Shown one piece after another: positions 1 to 10,125 of a stretch of DNA of 64,000 nucleotides. The DNA comes from Anthracocystis setariae. Taxonomy: Eukaryota; Basidiomycota; Ustilaginomycetes; Ustilaginales; Ustilaginaceae. Numbering within the stretch: position 1 is the first letter of the stretch; each line of letters opens with the position of its first letter. The position numbers and the translations under genes were made by a program. The stretch covers positions 434,001-498,000 of the forward strand of contig CAKMXJ010000004.1 of the NCBI GenBank assembly GCA_928724745.1. Reading direction: 5' to 3'. The notes beneath the pieces are model-generated. The model worked only from the letters and a program-made list of their open reading frames with translations, did no database searches and was not told where the DNA came from.

Positions 1-3000
1 CCACCCAGCGGCCAGCGCCAATCTTGACCAACGATCGCAACGACACCTATCAGTACCCAGCATCCTCGCCAACTTCTTCCTCTTCTTCCCACACTGTCAT
101 TGGCTTTGATACTCCTCCTCAGTCCTCCAACGAGACGTTTTCGCATGATCGTCAGATCCTGTTCAAGGCTTACGACTCTTCCGAGACCGTCGTGGGTAGT
201 TTCATCTCGACGCACTTCCCCAGTCTCAAGAACAAGTTCCCCACCGTGCTAGGCAACTCGGACTACAAGCGTATCGCCAGCGACGAGCTTCGACACCGAT
301 CCAAGCGTATTGTCAGCAAGAAGAAAGCCATCTGCCTCCTTCTACTCGCCGCGCTTCTGGTAGGTGCTGGCGGTCGAGCCATTCGCAACGCCATCCTTGC
401 TGCCGAACAAGATCACGTCGACGAGAGATTCCAACCATCCCTGTACGATGAAGACTCGCTGCAGGATGCGTCCATCACGATCCCAACCATTCCACGTCCC
501 GATCAGCCCACGACGGCCGAAGACGTTTTGCCTTTCCACCTTCACCACGGTGTCGCCGCCATCCCACCGCCATCGGCACCTGCGGCATCGGCGCCAAATC
601 GAAGGCAGCTTTACACGATACCCTCTCAGGCTTATCTGTTTGACAAGTACCATTGTATCGATGCATGGATCACCGATGGTACGGTCTGCGACGATGTCGA
701 CGGGTATTTCCGCACGCGACCCGACCTCGCCGGCATCGATGTGCTCTACACGTGGGTCAACGGTTCCGACTGGCGTCACTCAGCCGCCAAATGGATGCAT
801 GGCTACCGAGCCCAAGGTCGTTGGCAAGAGTACGTCGAAGAAGATCTCTTCCCATCCTCGTCTGAACCTGAAGTATCCAATACAGAGATCGCCGCACCAT
901 CGACTCTGCGTCGTAGGGCTGTCATGGGATCTGGCAGCAGTCGAGGTACCAAGGGTGTCAATAAAGGTAGCACACCTGCTCCGAATCAAAACCGATTCCG
1001 CGACCACGAAGAGTTGCGCTTCTCGATGCGTTCCGCTGCCAAGCATCTTCACGGCTTGTATTCAATCCACATCGTCGCCCCGGACTTTTCCGCGCCCTAT
1101 CACATTCAGCCTGGAGCCAAACAACCGGAGGCGCCAAAGTCAACCAAGCTACGCCGTCTCATGGACAAGGCCACTTCCATCATCCAACGTCGCGCCATAC
1201 CGTCGTCCTTGCAGCTCAGTGTCCAGAGGCTTAAGGAAGGCTTCCTCGGCTTGCCTTCACAGCTTCGACGCGTTCAAGGTCTCGGCACCGATCGTTTTAC
1301 CACGGATGAGGGTCAGATCCGGGAGGGTCAGGTACCCCAGTGGCTTTTTGCGTCCTCGAACTCTTCCGTACTCGCAGGCCAGGCTGCGACTCGGGATACG
1401 CCAGAGTCGGGGTTCCTTGCAGAGTCGCTTTTGAAGGTGTTTTCATCGCGGGTCTCGACCGCTCTCGACGCAACTTCGCCGCTGGTGCGTCTGCATCACG
1501 ACTGGAATGCCTTCACCGACAATTGGCTGATTACCAAGCCGACCACGGCGGAGGAGACCCGAAAGCGTAGCGATTACCGCCGAGCCGCTTTGCCGACGTT
1601 CAACTCGATGGCAGCCGAGTCGATGCTCGGTGACGAACCTGGTCTTCATGACAACTTTATCTACGCCAACGACGACTTTTTCTTTACGGACGATGTCACC
1701 ACGGGCGACTTCCACTCTCCTCTGTTTGGCCCCGTGATGCGTATCGACTACAATCTGGTCGTGGCTGGAAGGCAATCGCCCGCGTCGACGGATGGAGAGT
1801 GGTCGTCGTTGTGGCATACCAACTGGCTGCTCGACCAGCGCTTTGGAAAGCGAACTCGTCCGTACATTCAGCATGTGCAGAAGAGCATGTCCAAGTCGCT
1901 GCTGCAAGAAGCTCGTGTCGGTTGGGCGCACGAGCATGCGCGACTGGGTCAGAATCGTTTCCGTAACGGTGGCGACAACATCGTGACGCATTTCCTTGCG
2001 TACTACAACATTGTGGAACGTCATCGTGAAGCGTTGCTGTGGACTTTCTTCATGCTGAGGTTGGACGAAGATGGTGATGGGTTGGTTTCGAAAAAGGAGA
2101 TGCTGTCTGCGTTGGTGCAGATGGGGTTGACACAGGAGCAGATTGGTTCGGCTTATCCCGAATTTCGCCAGACGTCGGTTGGTGTCAACGAGACGGCGTC
2201 CGAGCGTAATCTGACCGTCGCAGTGCATCTTCCCAGACGCCAGACGCTGGCTCAAGAGAACTACAATGCTGCCCTCGTCAAGGCGGGTTGGCCCGTTCCA
2301 CTCAAATCCCAGATCACTTTCAGCTCGCAAGATGGCTATCCGTTGGGCGAGCTCGCTCGCCAGGCCATCTTCCGTCGCGACGAGATTGAAACCAGGACTG
2401 TTGGTCGTCGACCGACACGACCCCCCTCACCTACGCGTGGCAAGAGTAGTTACTACGGTTGGCCGGATTTCGTGGATGACCGCACAAAGGGTAAGGATGA
2501 GCGGTATCTCGGTCGATTCGATCGTCCGGCTTGCGAGCTGCAGTTGGAGCAGTGTCTGTACCAGCCATTCAGGGAGATCGCAGCTGGGAAGGTGGAGTGG
2601 GAGAAGGTGTTCAAGTTCTTCACGTACACCCGGGTTCAATGTGGCGACTGTTTGATCCAGCACCTTGTTGGGCAGAGCGGAGAGAGGGGGTTGAGTGCGT
2701 TCCTGCCGCCGGCGGATCGCAAGCATATGGGTGCTACCGATGCCGATGCCAAGCTCCAGAGCGGTGTTCCGCATTTGCCGCTTTCGTCGGTTTGGAACGA
2801 GCCGCTTCGCACAGTTGAGGCTGCTTACGAAACCGAGCGACCGTGCTTTACGGTGGACTGCGTTCTGGCCAACTCGGGGTACGGTCAGGGAACTTCGCTT
2901 CGGACGTTTGCGAGCAAACTCATCCAGCGCTATGCTTACTCGTTCGCAGAAACCCCGTTGCAGTTCAACAGGCTCGAGACACAGTACACTACGATCAAGA

Positions 3001-3245
3001 CTTTGCGCGATGTAGGCAATGTGTTGGAGAAGGTTCCGTCGTCGCTGGAGGTGTTCAAGGAGAAGAAGAAGCAAGGTGAAGTGGCAGGGGCTTGGATGGC
3101 TAGTCAGCAGAATGTAGATCTACGAAGGCCTGCGTTGGTGTGTATCAACGATGATATCACGCCAAAGTGGGTGGATGTCGTAGGCGATCTCTTCAAGACT
3201 TGGTTGAACGAGATTTGGCCAGAGAAACAGCCGTGGGAGTTGTAG
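1..3245 (+). CDS. Stealth-family sugar-phosphate transferase, type II membrane protein (5' truncated)
   Basis: The frame is open to the window edge; the first in-frame ATG is well inside, so the N-terminus lies outside. A hydrophobic stretch (AICLLLLAALLVGAGG, about 100 residues in) fits a type II Golgi anchor. Stealth signatures follow in order: DVLYTWVNGSDW (CR1), LRFSMRSAAKHL...IHIVAPDF and LPTFNSMAAES...GLHDNFIYANDDFFF (CR2), then NRFRNGGDNIVTHFLAYY (CR3). After CR3 comes an EF-hand-like DEDGDGLVSKKEM. The family includes animal GlcNAc-1-phosphotransferase alpha/beta and microbial capsule enzymes, which move sugar-phosphate from a nucleotide sugar to a glycan. The substrate in this fungus is unknown. 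No intron is visible in the part seen. Confidence 0.85.
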   Translation, partial: TQRPAPILTNDRNDTYQYPASSPTSSSSSHTVIGFDTPPQSSNETFSHDRQILFKAYDSSETVVGSFISTHFPSLKNKFPTVLGNSDYKRIASDELRHRSKRIVSKKKAICLLLLAALLVGAGGRAIRNAILAAEQDHVDERFQPSLYDEDSLQDASITIPTIPRPDQPTTAEDVLPFHLHHGVAAIPPPSAPAASAPNRRQLYTIPSQAYLFDKYHCIDAWITDGTVCDDVDGYFRTRPDLAGIDVLYTWVNGSDWRHSAAKWMHGYRAQGRWQEYVEEDLFPSSSEPEVSNTEIAAPSTLRRRAVMGSGSSRGTKGVNKGSTPAPNQNRFRDHEELRFSMRSAAKHLHGLYSIHIVAPDFSAPYHIQPGAKQPEAPKSTKLRRLMDKATSIIQRRAIPSSLQLSVQRLKEGFLGLPSQLRRVQGLGTDRFTTDEGQIREGQVPQWLFASSNSSVLAGQAATRDTPESGFLAESLLKVFSSRVSTALDATSPLVRLHHDWNAFTDNWLITKPTTAEETRKRSDYRRAALPTFNSMAAESMLGDEPGLHDNFIYANDDFFFTDDVTTGDFHSPLFGPVMRIDYNLVVAGRQSPASTDGEWSSLWHTNWLLDQRFGKRTRPYIQHVQKSMSKSLLQEARVGWAHEHARLGQNRFRNGGDNIVTHFLAYYNIVERHREALLWTFFMLRLDEDGDGLVSKKEMLSALVQMGLTQEQIGSAYPEFRQTSVGVNETASERNLTVAVHLPRRQTLAQENYNAALVKAGWPVPLKSQITFSSQDGYPLGELARQAIFRRDEIETRTVGRRPTRPPSPTRGKSSYYGWPDFVDDRTKGKDERYLGRFDRPACELQLEQCLYQPFREIAAGKVEWEKVFKFFTYTRVQCGDCLIQHLVGQSGERGLSAFLPPADRKHMGATDADAKLQSGVPHLPLSSVWNEPLRTVEAAYETERPCFTVDCVLANSGYGQGTSLRTFASKLIQRYAYSFAETPLQFNRLETQYTTIKTLRDVGNVLEKVPSSLEVFKEKKKQGEVAGAWMASQQNVDLRRPALVCINDDITPKWVDVVGDLFKTWLNEIWPEKQPWEL

Positions 3246-3534
3246 TTCTAATCCACCCCTTTTGTGATTCGATGGACAATTGATTATTAATCTGGAGACA
3301 GAGGACAATGTGTGTAGTTTGTACAGTGAGGAGCAGTCGATAGGTTGGAAAGTGATATGAATGTCTGCGTCGAGCGTCTCGCGAGCGAGCAGATTCACAC
3401 ATCACTGACAGCACAATAATCTTTCGAACACCTGCCTGCAAAGCAAAATCAAAGTTGACGGTGGGACAACCCAAGACTGCGTACAAAGAGTGACGATCCG
3501 AAATGGGTCCCGCTGGCGAGAACCTTCCTAAACC
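3246..3534. other. Short intergenic region between convergent genes
   Basis: This holds the 3' ends of the Stealth gene and of the TAF-like gene, which face each other. I see no further gene. Confidence 0.5.
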
Positions 3535-5826
3535 TCATCCATCCTTCTCCAACGCCAACGGTCCTACACCTCTGATGCCTGGACCACGTACCTTTTTACC
3601 GGGCAAAACCGTATCGTAAGGATCCCTGGGCGTCCAATCCCACGTATGCACCATGGTGATATTTCCATTACGGATGCGACTTGCATAACTGTCTCCAATC
3701 AAACCCGACGAGATCGTCGCCGAGTCTTTACCACCACTGTTCTCGGAAGCCAAAGCTGCCTGGAGCTGAAGCTGCAACTCCTGCTGTCTCCTCTGCAACT
3801 CTTCCTTGTCTTCCTCCGGCAAGATCTCGGCTTCCTTTTCTCGCATCTGCAACACCAATTTCTCGAGCGCTGGTCGTAGAGTCGAATTACCACTCCCTGA
3901 TCCACCTCCACCATTGCTCCGAGTGGAAGAGATGTTGGACGACAGATCGCTGCTTGATCCTGAACCTCCAAGTAGGTCTCTTGACGCCGGCAGTCCATGG
4001 AAGAATCGCTCCGCATGCTTGTCGTCCAGAATAGGCACCGGATCGTCGTAGCGCGATACGCGCTTGAGCAGCTCGGCACTGGCTACCACCCTTGCTCCGA
4101 TGGTGAGGTGAGACGCATGTCTGTGACCCAGCGTTGGAACCAACGATCCTGACTGGGGGATCAATGCTGCTGGTCGGCCTTGTGGTCGCACTGGTGTCAG
4201 GACTGGCGCAGAGAGTGCATTCGTCACTTCGACATTGTCCTCGTACAGTGTAGGCGGAGGAAGCGTCGATACTAGCCAGCTGGGGCCTGGGGTGAAAGGT
4301 ATGATCGAAGGTCGAGCTGCAATGGCGGCGTACAGACTATCATTAGGCGAGTACCGCGAGGCATCAGCTAAAGCGTGCGCCAATCTGCGTCTCTTGGTTG
4401 CTGCATCCTGATGCGCAGGTCCCGATGGTGTCAAGTAGATACCTGCTGCGCCGCTTGACGATGCATCTTCCACCAGCGCCTCGAAGTCTGCTGCGAATGC
4501 CTGGAGAGACGATGTTGGCGGAGCTATGGAAACAACGGAAGGGTCGCTGAGCACTGCTGCGACGTTCTGTTCCAGGTTGCGAAGCTCGGTTTTCGAGTAG
4601 GTTGCTGCCAGGGTAGATGCATCATAGGAGACCGTCTCCCTCCAGCTGTCGCGCAGGATCCGGCGTGCCTGCAATGCTTCAAAGGCCTTTTCGGCTTCAG
4701 CAGCTCTTTCCTCGGCTGTTTTCTCCACCACAGGCGCTGCTTCGGCGCCATCTCCATTGACCGCCTCCATCTTGGCCGCCTCGGCAGCTTCAGCAGCCGC
4801 TGCTGCCGCTGCTTCTTCTGCTTTCCTGTGCGCGAGTTCTTTGCGTCGTTGCTCCTCCAACACATATTCTGGATCCACTTCGACAGGTACTGGAGCGTCG
4901 TTGTCCTCGCCCATGTCGACTATCTTGACGTCCTCGCCAAGCCGTGAAGCACTTGTAGGGTCTGTTTCGGAGATGTTTCCTGGGAAGAGTGGTAAATATG
5001 CTGGGACATAGTCAATGACAGTGCTGCCAAATCGTCTCTGTGTCACACATTCGCCCGCATCCGAGCGTTTACGCTTGCGGGAGGGAGAAGAATCGGACAT
5101 GGATTTGCCGCATACACCATCTCCCACTTCTGTCTCGTCGCTGACATCGTCTTCGACGTCTGAGAACAGAGCGGATTCATGATCATCAGATGAGCTTGAT
5201 CCTTGGGTGGAGCCCTCGGCGCCGTTGGAAGCGTTGGGAGCGTGGGAAGAGGATGGCCATACGAGTTGCTTAGCGCCATGATCTCGAAGGATGCCCTCGA
5301 CTGCAGCTTGCTCAAAGTCCTTGGAAGGTAAAGATCTGTAGTGTACTTCCACAATATCGGATGGAGATGGAGATACACGCCCGGACTTGAGAATGCGAAC
5401 CAGGTCTTTGCCGCGCATGGGATCTTGAAGTGCTGATGATGTGGCATTACTCGTTCGCGCTTCGGCGTGAGAGCCATTAAGACCATCTAGAAGCGCACTG
5501 GCTGCCTGTGCGTTGTTGTCCGGCAATAGGACCTTGCCTTCGTCTTGAGCCCATTCGAGCAGTTCTTCGATGGGGTCTCCCCCGAGAATGTGTTCAAAGG
5601 AAGCGCGCAGATCGTGAGGCGCAACAACGGTGCGACCGGCATGGTTGGCATGTTGAACACAAGTCGAGCCTATGAGCTGTATATATCTCTGCATGATCTC
5701 TGAGAGCATATCTGCTGCACTTGCTGAGGATCGCGAGAATCCAGCTGAAGACAACAGCGCCAAAACAGCAACCGACAAGTGTGAGGCCGAATAGGCCGTG
5801 GCCGTCGGCTTGGATCGCGCAACCAT
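3535..5826 (-). CDS. TFIID subunit TAF3/TAF8-like, Bromo_TP histone-fold protein
   Basis: The first ATG of the frame is at 5826 (763 aa). The frame stays open upstream to 5910 without another ATG, so an upstream exon is possible. The N-terminus (about residues 8-80: SASHLSVAVLALLSSAGF ... AADMLSEIMQRYIQLIG ... RTVVAPHDLRASFEHIL) is a bromodomain-associated histone fold as found in TAF3, TAF8 and Spt7. A DYVPAYLPLFPG motif further on resembles the Pro-rich motif after the fold in TAF8/TAF3. The middle holds acidic and Ala/Glu-rich coiled-coil segments. Expected role: RNA polymerase II preinitiation complex in the nucleus. I cannot separate TAF3 from TAF8 by eye. Confidence 0.7.
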   Translation of the reverse strand: MVARSKPTATAYSASHLSVAVLALLSSAGFSRSSASAADMLSEIMQRYIQLIGSTCVQHANHAGRTVVAPHDLRASFEHILGGDPIEELLEWAQDEGKVLLPDNNAQAASALLDGLNGSHAEARTSNATSSALQDPMRGKDLVRILKSGRVSPSPSDIVEVHYRSLPSKDFEQAAVEGILRDHGAKQLVWPSSSHAPNASNGAEGSTQGSSSSDDHESALFSDVEDDVSDETEVGDGVCGKSMSDSSPSRKRKRSDAGECVTQRRFGSTVIDYVPAYLPLFPGNISETDPTSASRLGEDVKIVDMGEDNDAPVPVEVDPEYVLEEQRRKELAHRKAEEAAAAAAAEAAEAAKMEAVNGDGAEAAPVVEKTAEERAAEAEKAFEALQARRILRDSWRETVSYDASTLAATYSKTELRNLEQNVAAVLSDPSVVSIAPPTSSLQAFAADFEALVEDASSSGAAGIYLTPSGPAHQDAATKRRRLAHALADASRYSPNDSLYAAIAARPSIIPFTPGPSWLVSTLPPPTLYEDNVEVTNALSAPVLTPVRPQGRPAALIPQSGSLVPTLGHRHASHLTIGARVVASAELLKRVSRYDDPVPILDDKHAERFFHGLPASRDLLGGSGSSSDLSSNISSTRSNGGGGSGSGNSTLRPALEKLVLQMREKEAEILPEEDKEELQRRQQELQLQLQAALASENSGGKDSATISSGLIGDSYASRIRNGNITMVHTWDWTPRDPYDTVLPGKKVRGPGIRGVGPLALEKDG

Positions 5827-6392
5827 CGCGTGTTGTCCTCCCTTGGCAGCTATAAATAGCCAAGGCGATTTGTCGGTGGATGGAGCTATGGAAGCAGAGG
5901 TGGAGGACACCCTGCAAGTGGATACCGCTTACAACATCTGTGATGGATGTGAGATTCTTGCGTTGATGGTCCGCGTCAAGTCGTTCAAGTTGATGCTGCA
6001 CGCCCGTATATGTACCTGATGTCTCGCTCCCTGAATGCGCGCCGTGGCAGATCGAACGGATGCAGCAATGATAGGATATGATGAGGGGATGCAGGAGTGG
6101 TGAGACGTTGAAGATGGAAGGGAGCAGATCGAGACAGTCCGAGCGAGTATCACGTGACCCTGGATGGGCAGCAAATTGTACGGGAAACGGAGAAATTATT
6201 CTCAGCGAGAAATCGGGTTCAGCGATGCTCCACTTGGCCAACTCAGGTCTCTTCTCGATTCTCATCCATCCTTCAACAGACGCACACGTCGTTATCGCAG
6301 GTGCTATCGGCCCTCTATCAAACATTGACCCTAGCAGTATACCGCAGACATCTCAAGAGATTGCTCCTGCATCTTCGATAGATAGGATCAAC
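5827..6392. promoter_or_regulatory. Divergent promoter region, TAF-like gene / PAB2
   Basis: This stretch of 566 bp lies between two divergent start codons and should hold both promoters and 5' leaders. The open frames here lack conserved motifs. I could not pick out a clear TATA box. Confidence 0.45.
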
Positions 6393-7095
6393 ATGGCATC
6401 ACACGAAGAAGAAGTCTCGCTCTCGGAGCCCGGTACCAGCGATTTGCACAATACCAACAATGCAGAAACCCAAGGCGCAGCAGCAGGCGCTGATGGTAAC
6501 GCCATGACCGATGAAGACGCCGAGATCGAAGCCATGAAGCAGAGAGTTGCAGAGATGGAGGCGGAAGCAGCCAAACTTCGAGAACTTCAACAAGCAGCAG
6601 GAGAAGCAGGCGGTGCCGGCCTCCATCCCACCGAAGAGGAGAGGGAGGAAGTAGACTCAAGAAGTATTTACGTTGGAAATGTCGACTACGGAGCAACACC
6701 AGAGGAGCTACAACAACATTTTCAGAGCTGTGGAACGATCAATCGTGTCACAATCCTGTGTGACAAGTTCACAGGGCATCCTAAAGGGTAAGTCCATTCC
6801 CGCGTGGCTTTCTCTCATCCACCCCACTTTGTCATGGCTAGATCACTCACACATTGACTTCTTCTTCGCTTCATCACTGCTCAATAGGTACGCATACGTC
6901 GAGTTTGCGGATCCATCTCTGGTCGCCAACGCAATGGTGCTTAACGAATCATTGTTCCGCGGCCGATTGATCAAGGTCACCGCGAAGCGCACAAACATGC
7001 CCGGTTTGGCTGCACGAGGTCGTGGACGTGGACGCGGTCGAGGACGTCCATTCCGAGGCCGTGGGCGCGGTCGAGGTCGTGGATACTACTACTAG
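6393..7095 (+). CDS. PAB2: Nuclear poly(A)-binding protein 2 (PABPN1 type)
   Basis: Two exons: 6393-6787 and 6888-7095 (intron 6788-6887, GTAAGT...AATAG), giving 200 aa. The junction restores GHPKGYAYVEF, the family's RNP1. Layout: acidic N-terminus, short coiled coil (about 40-68), one RRM (about 91-166) with RNP2 IYVGNV, and an Arg/Gly-rich tail ([17 protein letters not shown]) ending in YYY. This is the layout of PABPN1 and S. pombe Pab2, which bind nuclear poly(A) tails and act in polyadenylation and exosome-linked RNA decay. The RGG tail is a likely arginine-methylation site (family knowledge). The ATG at 6393 was chosen because the frame upstream has no family sequence. Confidence 0.92.
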
Positions 7096-7484
7096 GTGTG
7101 CCCCCAGCCCCAGTGAACTATACCTTGGATCTTTTCGAGGAACAAAAAGAGGCGAGGCCGCAGATGACGGGAAGTACTCTTCTTAGTGGTAGCTCGATCG
7201 TTGATTTACTCTAGCATCAACCGTTGAGCATTCGCTTGAATCACTGTTTGGTCTTGTTCTGTCTTATGACCCCATATATGTACTTTAGTCCAACATGACA
7301 AGCTCGAAGCCCTCTGACATCAAAATCATCGGCTCTAGCATTCTCAACATCTAGGCAACAAACGTTTCTGTGACGGATGGATTCCCAACGATTATACAGT
7401 GTGTCGAGACACAGTTTTGGAGCTAGACTATTTGGAGGCTCGTATCGAGTGAGCTGCATAGAATAATTTTGGCGAGTTTACGGG
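7096..7484. other. Intergenic region between convergent PAB2 and ISD11
   Basis: 389 bp holding the 3' untranslated regions of two convergent genes. No gene seen. Confidence 0.4.
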
Positions 7485-8072
7485 CTACGAGCTGGGAGGT
7501 GCGCCGCCGGAGCTTTGAGGGCCTGAAGTTGGTTGGCCGCCTCCACCGACAGCTGCTTCTTGACCAGCACCGCCTCCGCCAATGATGAGCCTTGGCTTCT
7601 CGACCACAAGCTTCTCGCCTTCGTACATGCGGTTCATGAGAGCCGACCTCTGAAGCACCTTGAGATCTTCCAGAGCTGTTTGGTAGAACTTGGAAAGCTT
7701 CTCCTCGTCCGTGAGCGATGCTGCCGAGACAGATTCGTTGCTACCAGCGGGCTGCTTGAGCGCCTCTGGCGACAGCAATGTTGATGGTGACACTTTGGCA
7801 GTGGTGGCACCTTGCTTGGAGAAGGGGGACGATTGCGCGGCTTGGGCAGAAGGCAGCAACGTAGAGCGGAACATGTCGCGCGAACGCCTCAAGAAGTATG
7901 TGCGGAAGTTGTACGAGGCCTGTAACAGCGTAGGAGGAAAAATGATGTCAGTGACGCCGTAAAGTTTGAGCGATTGCGAGAGTACAGCAATACTTACAAA
8001 CGATTGCGAGGTCCTCAAGTACTTGCGGTACAGCTGCAAGATCTGCGTCTTGGATGGAGTCGACACGGACAT
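7485..8072 (-). CDS. ISD11: ISD11 (LYRM4) LYR-motif protein of Fe-S cluster assembly
   Basis: Two exons on the minus strand: 7998-8072 and 7485-7919, giving 169 aa. The intron 7920-7997 is 78 nt, free of in-frame stops, with GTAAGT donor and TTACAG acceptor. Splicing joins SQSF to ASYNFRTYFLRRSRDMFR, which matches the family; leaving the intron in would put 26 foreign residues into the LYR helix bundle. LYR is at residues 14-16. DLKVLQRSALMNRMY followed by EKLVVE matches the ISD11 C-terminal core. A Gly-rich tail makes it longer than yeast ISD11. Role: stabilises the cysteine desulfurase Nfs1 in the mitochondrial matrix with acyl carrier protein. Confidence 0.9.
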   Translation of the reverse strand: MSVSTPSKTQILQLYRKYLRTSQSFVSIAVLSQSLKLYGVTDIIFPPTLLQASYNFRTYFLRRSRDMFRSTLLPSAQAAQSSPFSKQGATTAKVSPSTLLSPEALKQPAGSNESVSAASLTDEEKLSKFYQTALEDLKVLQRSALMNRMYEGEKLVVEKPRLIIGGGGAGQEAAVGGGGQPTSGPQSSGGAPPSS

Positions 8073-8526
8073 ATTGCAGTTTTGATATCGAGTGATCTTG
8101 CTATGAAGGAAGGCTACGTTGTTCACTAGAGTCCTACGTCCACAGCGGGGATAGATCCGAATTGATCGAAGTGTTGTAGAGTCGAGTATGGAAAAGGGTA
8201 AGTGATGGTGCCATTGTGTAATGTCGACTGCGCATTTGGAAGCCGTGGCCGGGCTTAAACTAAGCAAGCCTTCTCTCTGGTCGCCCACTTTCCGCCACAT
8301 CGGAATTGTCATCGTGACTAAGCCAGAATGCCTGTTTTTCTCTGAATTTCCTGCAGCTCCACTTTTTTTTCCCAGTTGGAGGACAAGGTCCCTGCCTTGT
8401 CAGGGTCGTAGTGGTCGAGCTGTAATTCACAACGTGTTCAGCAGCATCTTGCTCGACCTCCGTTCGTCTCATCTCGATCTGACCCAACATTCGAGTTGGG
8501 TGTTCGACGGACCTGAACATCAAAAG
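8073..8526. promoter_or_regulatory. Divergent promoter region, ISD11 / SEN2
   Basis: 454 bp between two divergent start codons. The SEN2 frame stays open upstream to 8221 but shows no family sequence there, so I treat it as leader. No TATA box was recognised. Confidence 0.4.
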
Positions 8527-10125
8527 ATGCCAAGGCAACGGAACACCACAGGCTGGTCGTACAACAATGCAGCCGAGTCCTCCAAGGCCGGTGCAAAGCG
8601 ACCTGTCGCCCGCGTGACAGGCGCTGGCAAGAAGGCGACCGCGCACAAGAATCAGATCTACTCGAAACCGATCCCGTTCTCACTCGAAGCTACAGAACAG
8701 GCGCAAGCTGCGCAGACACACACCGAGAGCTCTCTCTGGTCCACTTTCTGTAGCCTTCTGACATTAGGCTTCTACACTCCCTCTGCTTCCTCGAAAGGAC
8801 AGCATGGCCCAGAGGCGAATCGCAAGGAAACGGTTTCGGTATACTACGACCGACAGCTACACACAGTCTGGGTCGAAGATCTCGATGAAGGCATCAGGTT
8901 ACTCTGGCAGCGCGGTTTTTTCGGTAAAGGTAACTTGTCGCGATCCGAGCCGACGTGGCGCCAGCGCAAGGTCAACGAAATTGATGCTCTGCGGAAGGGC
9001 CGCATGACGGCGGAGCAGCTGACGCAGCAGAGGAGGGAAGAGCGAAAAGCCCTCAAGATCGAACGAGCCAGAGCTGCAGTCCGAGCGGGAACCCAGCTTC
9101 CGGATGGGATTCTTGCACTCGGAGGCGAGATCACCGATGCCGACCGTGCGCCTGGTGCTTCGCATGATCGGTTGATGGCTGATATCGAAAGACAGGTGGA
9201 GGAGCAGCTCGATGACGAGGATGCCGAAACAGTGCATCCAAGTACCACAAATGCGCAGGGCTTGTGGACAGGGCAGGAGGAAGTGCCCGACATCGTGCCC
9301 GGTGTGGCTCGTATCAAAGGTCTCAAATATTTCGCCGAAGAGGTCAAAGCCAACGAAGCTCGCAAAGCCGCACTTTCATCTCCTTCGCACGGTATTGAAG
9401 AGGCGACAACGGATGGAGCACCGCCGGCCGCAGAAGGCGATGGAGAGGATACAGCAGACATTGATGTTGTTGACGTTGAGCGGATGCAGCTTTCGCTGGT
9501 GGAGACCTTTTTCCTGTCGGCCATGTTCGGCTGCTTAGAGGTTCGATCTGACGATGCCACCTTCGGCGGAAATGTGCTCACTCTCGACGACTTTTACACG
9601 CTGTGTTTGCAATCGAGCTTGCCGCAGCCGCTACTCGAGCTTCGGGAACGGGGTTTAGCCGAGCGACACCTGACGAAGCTGTTTGCACGACCGGACAATC
9701 CGTTCCTGATCAACTACGTTGCATATCATCACTTTCGGTCGCTGGGCTGGGTGGTCAAGACGGGCATCAAGTTCTGTGCCGACTTGCTACTGTACAAGAG
9801 GGGCCCGGTGTTCTCTCATGCCGAGTTCGCGGTTGTCGTGATTCCATCTTACGAGGATCCGGAAGACGAGAAGAGCAGTCCGTTTTCGCCTCATCCGAAT
9901 GCAGGGCGGAAGGACTGGACGTGGTTCAATACGGTGAATCGCGTCCAGAGCCAGGTGCTCAAAACGCTGATTCTTGCGCATGTGTTTGTGCCATCGTTGA
10001 AACGATGCCCACCAGAAACGCTTGATTCGCCAGATGCATTCTTCGAATCGCTGCGCTTAGGAAACAGCTATTCTGTCACGGAGGTGGCTATTCGACGTTG
10101 GGTCCCTGCCAGGATGAAGCCATAG
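8527..10125 (+). CDS. SEN2: tRNA-splicing endonuclease catalytic subunit Sen2
   Basis: 532 aa from the ATG at 8527, no intron. A Sen2-specific block VWVEDLDEGIRLLWQRGFFGKG...LSRSEPTW is followed by an acidic linker and the C-terminal nuclease fold (ERMQLSLVETFFLSAMFGCLEV ... INYVAYHHFRSLGWVVKTGIKF). The tRNA-intron endonuclease triad is present: Tyr423 in DLLLYKRGP, His431 in FSHAEF, Lys479 in VLKTL. Sen2 cuts the 5' splice site of pre-tRNA in a complex with Sen34, Sen15 and Sen54 (family knowledge). The window also holds an intron-bearing tRNA-Met, a substrate type of this enzyme. Divergent from ISD11. Confidence 0.92.
   Translation: MPRQRNTTGWSYNNAAESSKAGAKRPVARVTGAGKKATAHKNQIYSKPIPFSLEATEQAQAAQTHTESSLWSTFCSLLTLGFYTPSASSKGQHGPEANRKETVSVYYDRQLHTVWVEDLDEGIRLLWQRGFFGKGNLSRSEPTWRQRKVNEIDALRKGRMTAEQLTQQRREERKALKIERARAAVRAGTQLPDGILALGGEITDADRAPGASHDRLMADIERQVEEQLDDEDAETVHPSTTNAQGLWTGQEEVPDIVPGVARIKGLKYFAEEVKANEARKAALSSPSHGIEEATTDGAPPAAEGDGEDTADIDVVDVERMQLSLVETFFLSAMFGCLEVRSDDATFGGNVLTLDDFYTLCLQSSLPQPLLELRERGLAERHLTKLFARPDNPFLINYVAYHHFRSLGWVVKTGIKFCADLLLYKRGPVFSHAEFAVVVIPSYEDPEDEKSSPFSPHPNAGRKDWTWFNTVNRVQSQVLKTLILAHVFVPSLKRCPPETLDSPDAFFESLRLGNSYSVTEVAIRRWVPARMKP

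Noticed and set aside
1443..2330. A 295-codon minus-strand frame opposite the Stealth gene
   Set aside because: Shadow of the real coding frame with no recognisable domain.
8221..8526. Upstream extension of SEN2
   Set aside because: Open frame but unlike the family and within the divergent promoter of ISD11. The ATG at 8527 fits better.
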